Positions 23,601 to 30,731 of a stretch of 64,000 bases of DNA are shown piece after piece. The stretch is from assembly GCF_900176395.1 (NCBI RefSeq), contig NZ_FWXL01000001.1, positions 248,001 through 312,000 on the forward strand. The letters run 5' to 3'. Every line of letters starts with the position of its first letter. Position 1 is the first letter of the stretch. A program made the translations under genes and the position numbers. Below the pieces are notes generated by a model. The model ran no database searches and was not told the DNA's origin. It saw only the letters and a program-made list of their open reading frames with translations. This DNA comes from Novosphingobium sp. B1 (GTDB lineage: Bacteria; Pseudomonadota; Alphaproteobacteria; Sphingomonadales; Sphingomonadaceae).

Positions 23601-26306
23601 CTAGTATCAGCGCCGGGCATCATCTCCCTGGTCAATTCGACGGCCACGATCGCTGATGCATTTACTCTCGTGACGCCCGGTCGGATCTCGCTGAGTCTCG
23701 ATCAGGCGAACCTGACGGCATCCAGCGTGTCGATTTCTGCCAGTGATTGGGTACTGCCAAGCTCTGCGCCAGTGGCGATCGGCACGCTTTCCGGCACGAA
23801 CCAGCTAAGTCTCGCCTCGGGGAACGACCTCGTCGGTTATGCGAACCTGTCGAGCCAGGGATCGCTCAGCTTGCAAGCGTTGGGTCGGATCGATTTCGGT
23901 TCTCTTTTCGCCCTCGGCGCAATCGACGTGGCGGCAGGCGGCACACTGACTCTGGGCAATGTCCAGAGCGGCGACGCGATCGATCTCGATGCGCAAGGGG
24001 CGGTGGTTGCGGGCAACCTTGTCGCGGCGACGTCCGTTTCGGTTGGGTCGGGCGGCAGCGTGACGCTGGGCAACATCGCTGCGGGCACAGGAACGCCTTC
24101 AGGCGGCAACGGTGATCTCTATTCGGTGGGCATCCGTGCGGCAGGAGATGTCCGGACAGGCACGATCTTCGCTGCCTCGGACATCGGCATTGCCACTCCC
24201 GGCGCTCTGACGACGGGTAGCCTGCGCGGCTACGACGCGCTGTTGCTGGCAGGCGGCAACGTCACCATCGACAGCACGGCGATGGTCAACCGCGTACTCG
24301 TCGCCAATGCCACGATGGCAAGCCTCGGCGAGACCGCGACCGGCTTCGACAAGGAGCTTGTCTTCGCAGCGCCAGCACAGGCCACGGGTGGGTCGGTGAC
24401 GATTGCCAATACGGCAACCGCCGCCTCGTTGCGGATCGCTGCGGGCACGGCCATTGGCACGGGCAGTATCACTGCAACCGGCCCCGTCGGTTTGAGCAGC
24501 AGTGGCAACCAGACCTTGGGGAGCGTGAATGCCGGTTTCGGTAGGATTGAGCTCGTCTCACAATCCGGCAGTGTCACCGCGACAAATCTGTTTACTGGCA
24601 GCGACATTCTCGTGTCTGCAGGGGCCGGGCTTGCCCTGGGATCGATCCGGGGTCGCGATGTCGCGCTGCTGTCGGGCGGGAACGTCACGGTGCAGTCCGT
24701 GCTGGCAGGAGCGGTTTTCGACCCGCAAACCAGCCAGATCACCGACGCAGTCGGGCGACTACTGATCGGCAACACGACGATGCTGCCAGCGACGGCCATG
24801 CCCGGATCAATCGACTTTGCCACTCTCCTGACGGCCACGCCAATCCGGTCCGGAGGCAATGTCACGATCTCAGGCGGAGCGATCGTTGGCAGATTGCGGG
24901 CCGCAGCGAGCGGGGATTTCACAGGCGGCGGCATCCGTGCGTTTGGCGGGATCGAGGTCGAATCCGGCGGTCTCGTCACTGTTGCGCAGCGCTGGGGTGC
25001 GACGGAAGTGCAGATCGTGTCAGCAGACCTCGCCATCATCGACAACGGGACTGCAACAGGCGCGACCGGGCAGCAGATACTTTCGGGGATACGCACGAGC
25101 GAGACCGGAACGGTAGACCTCATTTCGAACTCCGCACGCACTGCGCTGATCGGTGATGGCCTGACGGGCAGCGGTTACGCCCTGAGCGCTGCGGAGATCG
25201 GGCTCGTCTCGACCGGCAGGTTGCTCATCGCCGCGGTGGATCAGGCTGCCAATCCTACGGACATGCTGGTCGGAAACCTTACCCTGAGTGCTGGAGGCGC
25301 CATAGGCGCATCCGTTGCTGCGGGGACAACCGGGCGGGTGATCTTCGCATCGGGCAATCTGCAATCGCAGACCCAGGGCGGTGCGATCCGCGTGGTGGGA
25401 ACGATCAACGGGACGGGCTTTGGCCAGGGCAACGTGCTCGAGTTCACGACCGGCCGGTTCGAACTTGATGCAGGAACCGGGGCAATCAACCTCACCTCTG
25501 CTGCGCAGCCTGGCACAGCCAGTGCGCTTGGCGGCATTGTCGAAATCAACGCGTCCAATATCCACGTGGCCAGTGCTGCCATTCTCGACAGGCTCGCGGC
25601 AGATCCCTTCTACGTCGGACGAATCGCCGACCTGAATGCACCGGCAGTGACGCAGCGACCTGAGGGCGTATTGCGCGCCCTTGGTCTCGACCTTTCCCCG
25701 ACCGGCACACTCTACATACAGAACACGGGTACCGCCCTGAACCCTGCCGGGTTCTTCTCCGATCTTGCCTTTACCGATGTGAACGCGCCCGCAGGGGCCG
25801 CACCGGGTTCCCTTTCGGTTATCGTCAACGGAGCTTTCCAGACGCCCAGCGGCAATGTGACTGGAACTGCGGCACACGATCTGGTCGTCAACGATCCAGC
25901 GACGGACCTCACGGCGTTCAGCGCTGACAGCCAGCTTAACGGCTGCGCGTTCAACCTGAAAGCGTGCACCATGGTCAGGGAGGGGGCCGACCCGGTCGCA
26001 TCGATCGCCAGCCAGATCGCGATCATCGCAACGTCCACGCTCGGCAGCACGCCTGCCTTTGTCGAAGAACCGGCGGGACCAGGTGCTGATCCAGACACCA
26101 ACGATCCGGCGCAGGAGCAACAGCAAGAGCAGGCCTCTGAAAGCGAGGCGACTGCCTCCTCCCCGATCGCGCCGCCGCCCCAACTGATCGATAGCAGTCC
26201 CCTGGACACCTCCAACCAGATCGAACAGCCGGTCTCGGGCAGCGGCAACCCCGCGCTGATCGGATCGGTCGTCAACGAAACCAGCGTGGAAGGAGACGTC
26301 CAGTGA
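17685..26306 (+). CDS. Very large haemagglutinin-like two-partner-secretion exoprotein
   Basis: This is a TpsA exoprotein of 2,873 residues. ATG 17685 overlaps the transporter stop and has GGAGG at 17672-17676; a GTG 15 bases earlier is less likely. A signal peptide (ending ALRAQ) is followed by a TPS domain to about residue 250, with the typical FFYSPGGILIGSSGAFDVGNL. The next ~1,650 residues are Gly/Ala/Ser-rich repeats (GGS, GTGG, GAGRGG) that should form a beta-helix, followed by a less repetitive helix and an acidic Gln/Glu/Pro-rich tail. Only two Cys pairs are seen: 1430/1434 and 2754/2761. The exoprotein is probably surface-bound or shed. Function (adhesion, aggregation, contact inhibition) is not shown; I see no toxin domain. 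Confidence 0.9.
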   Translation: MRYQLPITRKQMLSASGLALATALVAAGPALRAQSFQGTPVSTFGNVSIFATLSATDVTVSSPSAVINWVPNDTNTTGGPINFQPTGTTATFRNNPDLTSDFTVLNRIVPSGSTRAIQFNGNVVSRLQTQAGQVAGGTVFFYSPGGILIGSSGAFDVGNLVLTTSDLAYDASGNFGSNGQYVFQQATVAGAQVSLAPGAQITATTDGSYVAMVAPYVSNAGTISVNGSAALVAADAASIQFSPNGLFNIQIDSGSSASGIAVLNSGSIGGPAASNVTQFHRIYMVAVPKNDALTMLIGAGSSLGFDVAGAADVVGNAIVLSGGKDIIAGEAAPKASNGAGTGLVNIQGSDADVTSSFRSASTGVTQFFSSSSAGLDFASDVAIRGGTGGPSLLLSQANGVITIGGDLTVDTSVAGEDPAVSAQGGQSILSASSGSISVLGNVTLIAEGVGAQSTSNGGAAGAGLGGLAEVSATDGGNITIGGSTLLQARGIGGAGDGVAGGSGQGGTAQVTAFNADASITIDGNLDLVSSGIGQIGTVGGAGRGGATSVMSTGTSQISIAGASTFSATGFGSTGTVSGGDGSGGSMGIVASNDAAITLHNVEAVVDGSAGSGPVTAGAAFGGLGLVRANLTSSTVAGGPGTARVGINGDLLVSARALGGAATAAGGTDAAIQGGSVVIDASTGNRVDAAGQVSIDASAFGLSGYSNTNTALGGIVTVRGSSGGTVALSGGFTADADAFGGVGLGAAAGGNATGGTINVTTNGGSVQLTGAVQTGAEALGGLQSGGGSAGSGQGGTNLFTSNNLGQLLINGSVSAVVSGIGGTTDGAGQGGAGIGGAIQISSSVGSVGSISGNVNLVANGLGGGGQGVLTGGLGRAGDISIRAFGNAGSGGLSFGSALSLTASGTGGESSGSAGTGGNGIGGTVTMLADGALVLISESLSLNSVATGGNGFANGGAAFGVNGSVEARNAGSIGAQGGISLDFGSRGGSSLGTGSGGAASGANVTLAANSGELTSAQAISIFAGTAGGAVLSGTGSGGAATANVVTVTTSGNGNISSAFGLNISGAGVGGNSSGGLAGSGSGATARLNLSGGQVNAGSLLVDVSGIGGQGNLGGGAGSGGSVSGNIAATSLTIGTSSQIFAGGFGGSNTSNSGSGAAGAGTGGTVALSFSRSTASLGSGEGVVIDASGYADQGGPAQGIGGSVSITAAASTVGTTGLLRISAIGGGSAGKNGTAGGVGKGGSISLSALGDSQGASAINADILSLNSDGIGGVGSRSLVVGIDSGAGGAAEGGSISLAAAVDGGTISAGSLFVSARGFAESGGAGFRNPDTGAGKGGQGGAAKGGVIILGSLAATGGSGSGGYALGAAEFDAGARGGFGGDGDDGFVPGQAGDGGTAMGGSIQMQFDQGGSAISVTETLALRVDAVGGSSGICGAGCFGAGATATGGTISFGSGGLSTGNTITLGELSLSAIATGGGSFSPTGGNATGGGAFFRIGSGTTFAAGVVSITTDAFGSDQFAGGTGGSATGGNSSFIASGTGTATIDGTLTLMSTGQGGNGRDIGGIGGAGTGGTSRLYSDGGRIAIGGGAVIAASGFGGQGDQNSAAGTGGTGTGGTALVTVGTPDVIGNLGRIDLGALTQVVAEGTGGDSGTGGLGLGGFAGISARQGNLSLDLLLASASASGGYGQFGGAGGEAQGGRIEVFANSAVEGASQVTINTLVADASASGGFGGDAGRTASGTSAGGSGGMATGGSIAIFGTAGNGTMQVGSITASADGLGGGGGAGSVGGNGGRGLGGSIQAGTASGIDTGTINAGSATYGSIQITASGRGGTGGAGDALTGTGGNGGDATGGGALLLVRGSPVSVAGAASFEGSAFGGSAGTGSASGLGGNAEILAKETATQIVGAELVVTNRFQQPLQRGALTAPGSLTFTAQAVGGDGSTIGTSLMRGAGVDMQVVNSSVSAGSLSFTADAAAADLVSAPGIISLVNSTATIADAFTLVTPGRISLSLDQANLTASSVSISASDWVLPSSAPVAIGTLSGTNQLSLASGNDLVGYANLSSQGSLSLQALGRIDFGSLFALGAIDVAAGGTLTLGNVQSGDAIDLDAQGAVVAGNLVAATSVSVGSGGSVTLGNIAAGTGTPSGGNGDLYSVGIRAAGDVRTGTIFAASDIGIATPGALTTGSLRGYDALLLAGGNVTIDSTAMVNRVLVANATMASLGETATGFDKELVFAAPAQATGGSVTIANTATAASLRIAAGTAIGTGSITATGPVGLSSSGNQTLGSVNAGFGRIELVSQSGSVTATNLFTGSDILVSAGAGLALGSIRGRDVALLSGGNVTVQSVLAGAVFDPQTSQITDAVGRLLIGNTTMLPATAMPGSIDFATLLTATPIRSGGNVTISGGAIVGRLRAAASGDFTGGGIRAFGGIEVESGGLVTVAQRWGATEVQIVSADLAIIDNGTATGATGQQILSGIRTSETGTVDLISNSARTALIGDGLTGSGYALSAAEIGLVSTGRLLIAAVDQAANPTDMLVGNLTLSAGGAIGASVAAGTTGRVIFASGNLQSQTQGGAIRVVGTINGTGFGQGNVLEFTTGRFELDAGTGAINLTSAAQPGTASALGGIVEINASNIHVASAAILDRLAADPFYVGRIADLNAPAVTQRPEGVLRALGLDLSPTGTLYIQNTGTALNPAGFFSDLAFTDVNAPAGAAPGSLSVIVNGAFQTPSGNVTGTAAHDLVVNDPATDLTAFSADSQLNGCAFNLKACTMVREGADPVASIASQIAIIATSTLGSTPAFVEEPAGPGADPDTNDPAQEQQQEQASESEATASSPIAPPPQLIDSSPLDTSNQIEQPVSGSGNPALIGSVVNETSVEGDVQ

Positions 26307-29300
26307 ACGCGCACAGCAAAACATCTCTCGCTTTTGCTCTGATCGCGCCACTGCTGGCATCGACCGTTATTCCGGCAATGGCAGCTGACAAGAGCCAGCC
26401 GCTTTCGGTCCGCAACTCGTTCCGCGTCGGCTCATCAGGCGTGACCTGCACGGCGCAAAACGCTCCGGCCGACAAGCGGTTGGACGGGCTTTTCGATCGC
26501 TCCTACCGCCTGAGCTGTCGCGACGCGGCGGGCGCCGTGGGAAGCCTTATCGCAGTGCGGCGTGATGTGGCAACGGGGGCCGAACCGACCGGGCTTCCGG
26601 GGGTTACGCTCTCCTGCGGTGATGAGGGGGCAGTGAACATCGAGGCGATTGGCCGGGTACGGGCTGTCAACTGTCGCGATCAATCGGCAAATGTCGAATA
26701 CAAGCGCTATGCGCTGCGCCGTGGCAGAACGACATATTTCGTCGAGGGTCTTGCAGGTTACGATCCGGCTTTGCGCCTCGCGCTGGCAAGTGTGGTTGCA
26801 GATACACCGCTCACCGGAGAAATTCGGGTTGCCACAACCGAGGTTTCCGATCCTGCCGCTTTTGCCCGCGTTCAGGCCGGCCAGCTCGACCGGCTTGGCG
26901 CGCGCGACGAGGGTTATCTGCGCAACAATGGCGGCCGATTTGCAGAATCGTCAGAATTCTTCGAGGCCATTGCGACGCGCGATCGGAACACCGGGGCGTC
27001 AGGTCTGGCCGAAGCTCTCGCCAATCAGGGATTGCAACAATCCAACCTCGGCAACTTCACCGCAGCAGACCGCCTTCTGAGTGAAGCCACTTCAGCGCTC
27101 TCTCGCGGCGATGGCGTGACGCAGCGGCTAATCCGAAATTACCGCGCGATCAATCGGCTCAACCAGCGCAAGCCGGTTACAGCTCTCAAGGATCTGGCGA
27201 CGCCGGTTGTCGCCATCGGCGATTCGTTCGATCGCGGCAGCCTGCAGGCTGGTGTCATCAACATGCCCCTTGCCGAGCAGATCAACCGCGAGAGCAGCGG
27301 ATTGAAGCGCCTGGGCGCAGTCGATCTCGGGCTTTCGGACATTGAACGCGCAGAAATCCTTGATGCGCAAGCAGACGCGCTGAAGGCTACTGCAGCACGT
27401 CTGCAAGGGCGGTACGATGTCGCAGTGGCGGGGTTCGAAGCGGCCGGCCGGCGGCTTGAGGCCGTGCGAGGCGGGCGCGTGGCATCAGCCGGGTGGTTGC
27501 GTTCGGAAATCCAGATCGAGCTAGCTCTCCTTGCCGAGGCGCAAGGACGCAAGGGAGACAGCGACGCTGCTTTCGATCGCGCGATTTCGCTAATCGAGAG
27601 CGCGTTTCCCCAATCGCCCGCCCTGCTGGCAGCGAAGGCGCGCAAGGCCGCATGGCTGGCGCGGTCCGGAGATGATGCAGGCGCGCTCGCGCTGTACCAG
27701 CTGGTGGTGAAGGACAGTGCGAGCGTGCCTGATGCAGGCACGACGCTGCGCGACCTGCTTGGCCCTTATTTCGGGTTGCTGGCAAGAGCGGGCGGGGACA
27801 ACGCCGCCGCAGCGATCTTTGCCGCATCGCAGGTACTACAACGCCCTGGCGTCGCGCAGACGCAGGCCGTGCTTGCCCGGCAAATGTCCGAAGGCAATGA
27901 CGAGGCCGCCGCTCTTTTCCGCCTGTCCCTGACCAGAACCCGCGACATCGCACGAACCGAGCTTACGGTTGAGCAACTGGCAGCGGTACAGGCACCAGAT
28001 GAGCGACAGGTCGAAGCGCTCAAGGCGGCGCAGGACAACCTCGCCTCGCTCCGGCGCGACCAGACTGCTTTGGTAAGCAAGCTGGCAGCCTATCCTCGCT
28101 ACAACGTGCTTGCGCCGCGAAGTGTCGAGCTTGCAGAATTGCAGCAGGCGCTGAAAGCCGGCGAATCCTATTACAAGCTGATGATCATCGGCAATCGGGT
28201 CTATGGCCTGTTCGCCACCTCCGGAACGGCGCGGGTGCTCGACCTCGGCCTTGATCCAGACGATATGTCCAGGCAGGTTCAGGAGATTCGTGACAGCATC
28301 GTCAAGGTAGAGAACGGAAGACAGGTCAACTATCCGTTCGATCTCGAGAAATCGCGCGCGCTCTACAAGCAGCTGTTCGGCCAGGTCGAAGACCTCTTGC
28401 CTGCAACCCGCCACCTCGTCTTCGAACCCGATGGTGCGATGCTGCAGCTCCCACCGACCGTACTGGTGACGGCAGACGAGGGGATCGCGGCATATCGCAA
28501 GAGGCTCGAAAGCCCCGATGCCGATGACTTCGATTTCACCGGCGTTGCCTGGCTTGGGCGGGGAAGGGAAGTGTCGATCGCGGTAAGCCCGCGAGGTTTT
28601 CTCGACATTCGCAAGCTTGCAGCTTCGACAGCGCCGCGAAACTATCTTGGCTTGGGACACAACGCCAAGCCAGGCGTGAGGCCCGTTGCCGCCGTGGCCG
28701 ATCAGTGCGATTGGCCACTGGCAACCTGGCAAAATCCGATCTCGGCCGATGAGCTGTTCTTCGCCCAGCAAAAGCTTGGCCAGGGCGGCAGTGCGGTCCG
28801 AACCGACGCGCAGTTCAGTGACAGCGCATTGCTCGCCGACAATGATCTCGACAAGTACCGGGTCGTCCATTTCGCAACGCACGGGCTGGTAACGGCACCG
28901 CGGCCCGATTGCCCGGCGAGGCCTGCTCTGGTGACGAGTTTCGGTGACTTCGGCTCGGACGGCCTGTTAACCTTTCGCGAGATTTTCGATCTGCGTCTGA
29001 ATGCTGACCTGGTGATCCTGTCCGCGTGCGACACCGCTGGCGTGGCTACGGTCGCAGCGAGTCGCGAGGCGGGGGTCACCACGGGCGGCAACTACGCACT
29101 GGACGGGCTGGTCCGTGCCTTCGTTGGTGCGGGCGCGCGTTCAGTGATTGCCAGCCATTGGCCGGTGCCTGACGACTTCGATGCGACCAAGCGCCTGATC
29201 GGCGGAGTCATCGACTCAACGGCTGGGCAGGAACTCGCAGCCGCGCTTGAAGGTGCGCAGGAGAAGCTGATGGACGATCCCAACACCTCCCACCCATTCT

Positions 29301-29392
29301 ACTGGGCCGCTTTCGTCATTGTCGGCGACGGAGCAAAGCCGCTGGTTGCGGGCAATCAGGTGGCGGCCCCTGCGAATCCGATCGCACGATAG
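26303..29392 (+). CDS. Exported CHAT-domain (caspase-like) protein with helical repeats
   Basis: A 1,029-residue protein. GTG 26303 overlaps the exoprotein stop (GTGA), and GAAGGAG lies upstream. A signal peptide (LAFALIAPLLASTVIPAMA) predicts export to the periplasm. Residues ~200-560 are Ala-rich helices resembling TPR repeats. The C-terminal third is a CHAT domain: HFATHG (His860) and ILSACDTA (Cys909) are the caspase-like dyad, and VRAFVGAGARSVIASHWPV is a conserved segment. CHAT proteins can be proteases. Here the likely partner is the exoprotein or its transporter, but that is inference. A stem-loop lies 46 bp after the stop. Confidence 0.88.
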   Translation: MNAHSKTSLAFALIAPLLASTVIPAMAADKSQPLSVRNSFRVGSSGVTCTAQNAPADKRLDGLFDRSYRLSCRDAAGAVGSLIAVRRDVATGAEPTGLPGVTLSCGDEGAVNIEAIGRVRAVNCRDQSANVEYKRYALRRGRTTYFVEGLAGYDPALRLALASVVADTPLTGEIRVATTEVSDPAAFARVQAGQLDRLGARDEGYLRNNGGRFAESSEFFEAIATRDRNTGASGLAEALANQGLQQSNLGNFTAADRLLSEATSALSRGDGVTQRLIRNYRAINRLNQRKPVTALKDLATPVVAIGDSFDRGSLQAGVINMPLAEQINRESSGLKRLGAVDLGLSDIERAEILDAQADALKATAARLQGRYDVAVAGFEAAGRRLEAVRGGRVASAGWLRSEIQIELALLAEAQGRKGDSDAAFDRAISLIESAFPQSPALLAAKARKAAWLARSGDDAGALALYQLVVKDSASVPDAGTTLRDLLGPYFGLLARAGGDNAAAAIFAASQVLQRPGVAQTQAVLARQMSEGNDEAAALFRLSLTRTRDIARTELTVEQLAAVQAPDERQVEALKAAQDNLASLRRDQTALVSKLAAYPRYNVLAPRSVELAELQQALKAGESYYKLMIIGNRVYGLFATSGTARVLDLGLDPDDMSRQVQEIRDSIVKVENGRQVNYPFDLEKSRALYKQLFGQVEDLLPATRHLVFEPDGAMLQLPPTVLVTADEGIAAYRKRLESPDADDFDFTGVAWLGRGREVSIAVSPRGFLDIRKLAASTAPRNYLGLGHNAKPGVRPVAAVADQCDWPLATWQNPISADELFFAQQKLGQGGSAVRTDAQFSDSALLADNDLDKYRVVHFATHGLVTAPRPDCPARPALVTSFGDFGSDGLLTFREIFDLRLNADLVILSACDTAGVATVAASREAGVTTGGNYALDGLVRAFVGAGARSVIASHWPVPDDFDATKRLIGGVIDSTAGQELAAALEGAQEKLMDDPNTSHPFYWAAFVIVGDGAKPLVAGNQVAAPANPIAR

Positions 29393-29437
29393 ATAGTTGG
29401 TAGCAGCGTCAGGCCTGCTTCTGCGCCGATTGCGGTT

Positions 29438-29472
29438 CTGGCTGGATGGACAACTTATGCGAATCCAGCCAG
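29438..29472 (+). terminator. Stem-loop after the secretion/CHAT operon
   Basis: A 10-bp perfect inverted repeat, CTGGCTGGAT (29438-29447) and ATCCAGCCAG (29463-29472), with a 15-nt loop. No T-run follows. It is the only strong hairpin I see in the 273-bp gap between the CHAT gene and tRNA-Asn; the rest of that gap shows no convincing gene. Confidence 0.45.
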
Positions 29473-29665
29473 GCTGGTCCGACATGTGCGGCGCGCGATA
29501 CTGAAAGACCGATCCCGGACACAGAGCGACGCGACGCTCACGCGTCCTGACGCCCGACGGAAATTATCGATGTTGCAATGGTCGCGGTGCTGCAGCGACG
29601 ACGCCGATCGGGCCTGTCGCGACATGCCGCGCAGGAAATCAGGTCTTTGTTCTTTAAGAAGAAAG

Positions 29666-29740
29666 TGGCTCCCTGAGTAGGATTCGAACCTACGGCCGCT
29701 CGATTAACAGTCGAGAGCTCTACCGCTGAGCTATCAGGGA
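29666..29740 (-). tRNA. tRNA-Asn (GTT)
   Basis: 75 nt including an encoded CCA (29666-29668). The acceptor stem is TCCCTGA/TCAGGGA with discriminator G, the anticodon loop is CTGTTAA, and GGTTCGAATCC forms the T arm. Confidence 0.97.
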
Positions 29741-29820
29741 GCAGCCCCAGTTCCCCGGGGCAGGAGCGCGCTAATAACAGGCGTTTCCGGTTTGGCAAGC
29801 ACCTGTTTCGAGATTTTTAT

Positions 29821-30600
29821 TCACACCATGAATTGCTCGGCAAAGATGCGGTCCTCAAGGCTCTGTCCGCGGTCGAACATCAGCGTCAGGCGATGTTCGG
29901 GCCAGACCTTCACGCGCACTTCGCGCACATCGCGCACCTCCTTCTGGTCTGCCACCACCAGAACCGGCCGCTTCACTGATTCGAGGGCCTTGAACACGAT
30001 TTCATAAGTGTCGGGCAGTATCGCTCCGCGCCAGCGGCGGGGGCGGAACGGGCTGATCGGGGTGAGCGCGAGCATGTTCGAGGACAGCGGCAGTATCGGC
30101 CCGTTGGCAGACAGGTTGTAGGCCGTCGAACCGGCTGGCGTTGCCACCAGCACGCCGTCGCAGGCGAGCTCGGGCATGCGCACCTTGCCGTTGACGCTGA
30201 CCTCCAGCTTGGCGGTCTGCCGCGTCTCGCGCAGGATCGATACTTCATTGATGGCGCAAACGGAGTGCTCTTCGCCGGAATTCGTTACAGCCGTCATGCG
30301 CAGCGGCGAAACGGTGATCTCGGTCGCCTTTGCCAGACGGTCCTCGATGCTCCGGCTCGACCGATACTTGTTCATCAGGAAGCCGACGGTGCCGAGGTTC
30401 AGGCCGAAGGCTGGCACGACGTGATCGATATCGAGCATGGTATGCAGCGTTTGCAGCATGAATCCGTCGCCGCCGATCACGACGGCGGCGTCAGCCTCTT
30501 CAAGCCTGACCCAATCGCGGGTGCTGCTGAGAGCTTCGCATGCCTCCTGCGCGCGTTCGCTGGGAGAGGCGAGCAGGGCGAGACGGGCAAATTCCGGCAT
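29821..30600 (-). CDS. nadK: NAD kinase
   Basis: NAD kinase makes NADP from NAD and ATP in the cytoplasm. The 259-residue protein has the GGDG motif (VVIGGDGFMLQTLH), followed by PAFGLNLGTVGFLMN. The second motif is CDGVLVATPAGSTAYNLSA. The frame can be read back to 30729, but ATG 30600 (MPEFARLALLASPS) gives the normal start. It diverges from the EAL gene; the 131 bp between them holds both promoters. Confidence 0.93.
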   Translation of the reverse strand: MPEFARLALLASPSERAQEACEALSSTRDWVRLEEADAAVVIGGDGFMLQTLHTMLDIDHVVPAFGLNLGTVGFLMNKYRSSRSIEDRLAKATEITVSPLRMTAVTNSGEEHSVCAINEVSILRETRQTAKLEVSVNGKVRMPELACDGVLVATPAGSTAYNLSANGPILPLSSNMLALTPISPFRPRRWRGAILPDTYEIVFKALESVKRPVLVVADQKEVRDVREVRVKVWPEHRLTLMFDRGQSLEDRIFAEQFMV

Positions 30601-30731
30601 TGTTCTGTTCAGGCCCCGATCACGTGCTGCACTAGATGTGATTGGGGAGATATGGACCTGTGCACTTGTGCGCAATGCACAAAAGCGAGGGGCCTTGTCT
30701 GCCGCCCCATCGCGGGAACGCTTTGGCAATA

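Noticed and set aside
29393..29665. Gap after the CHAT gene examined for an immunity gene, as in contact-inhibition loci
   Set aside because: Only a stem-loop is visible; no credible small gene, and the exoprotein has no toxin-like C-terminus.
29538..29798. Minus-strand frame running through tRNA-Asn
   Set aside because: It overlaps a certain tRNA and has no recognisable content.
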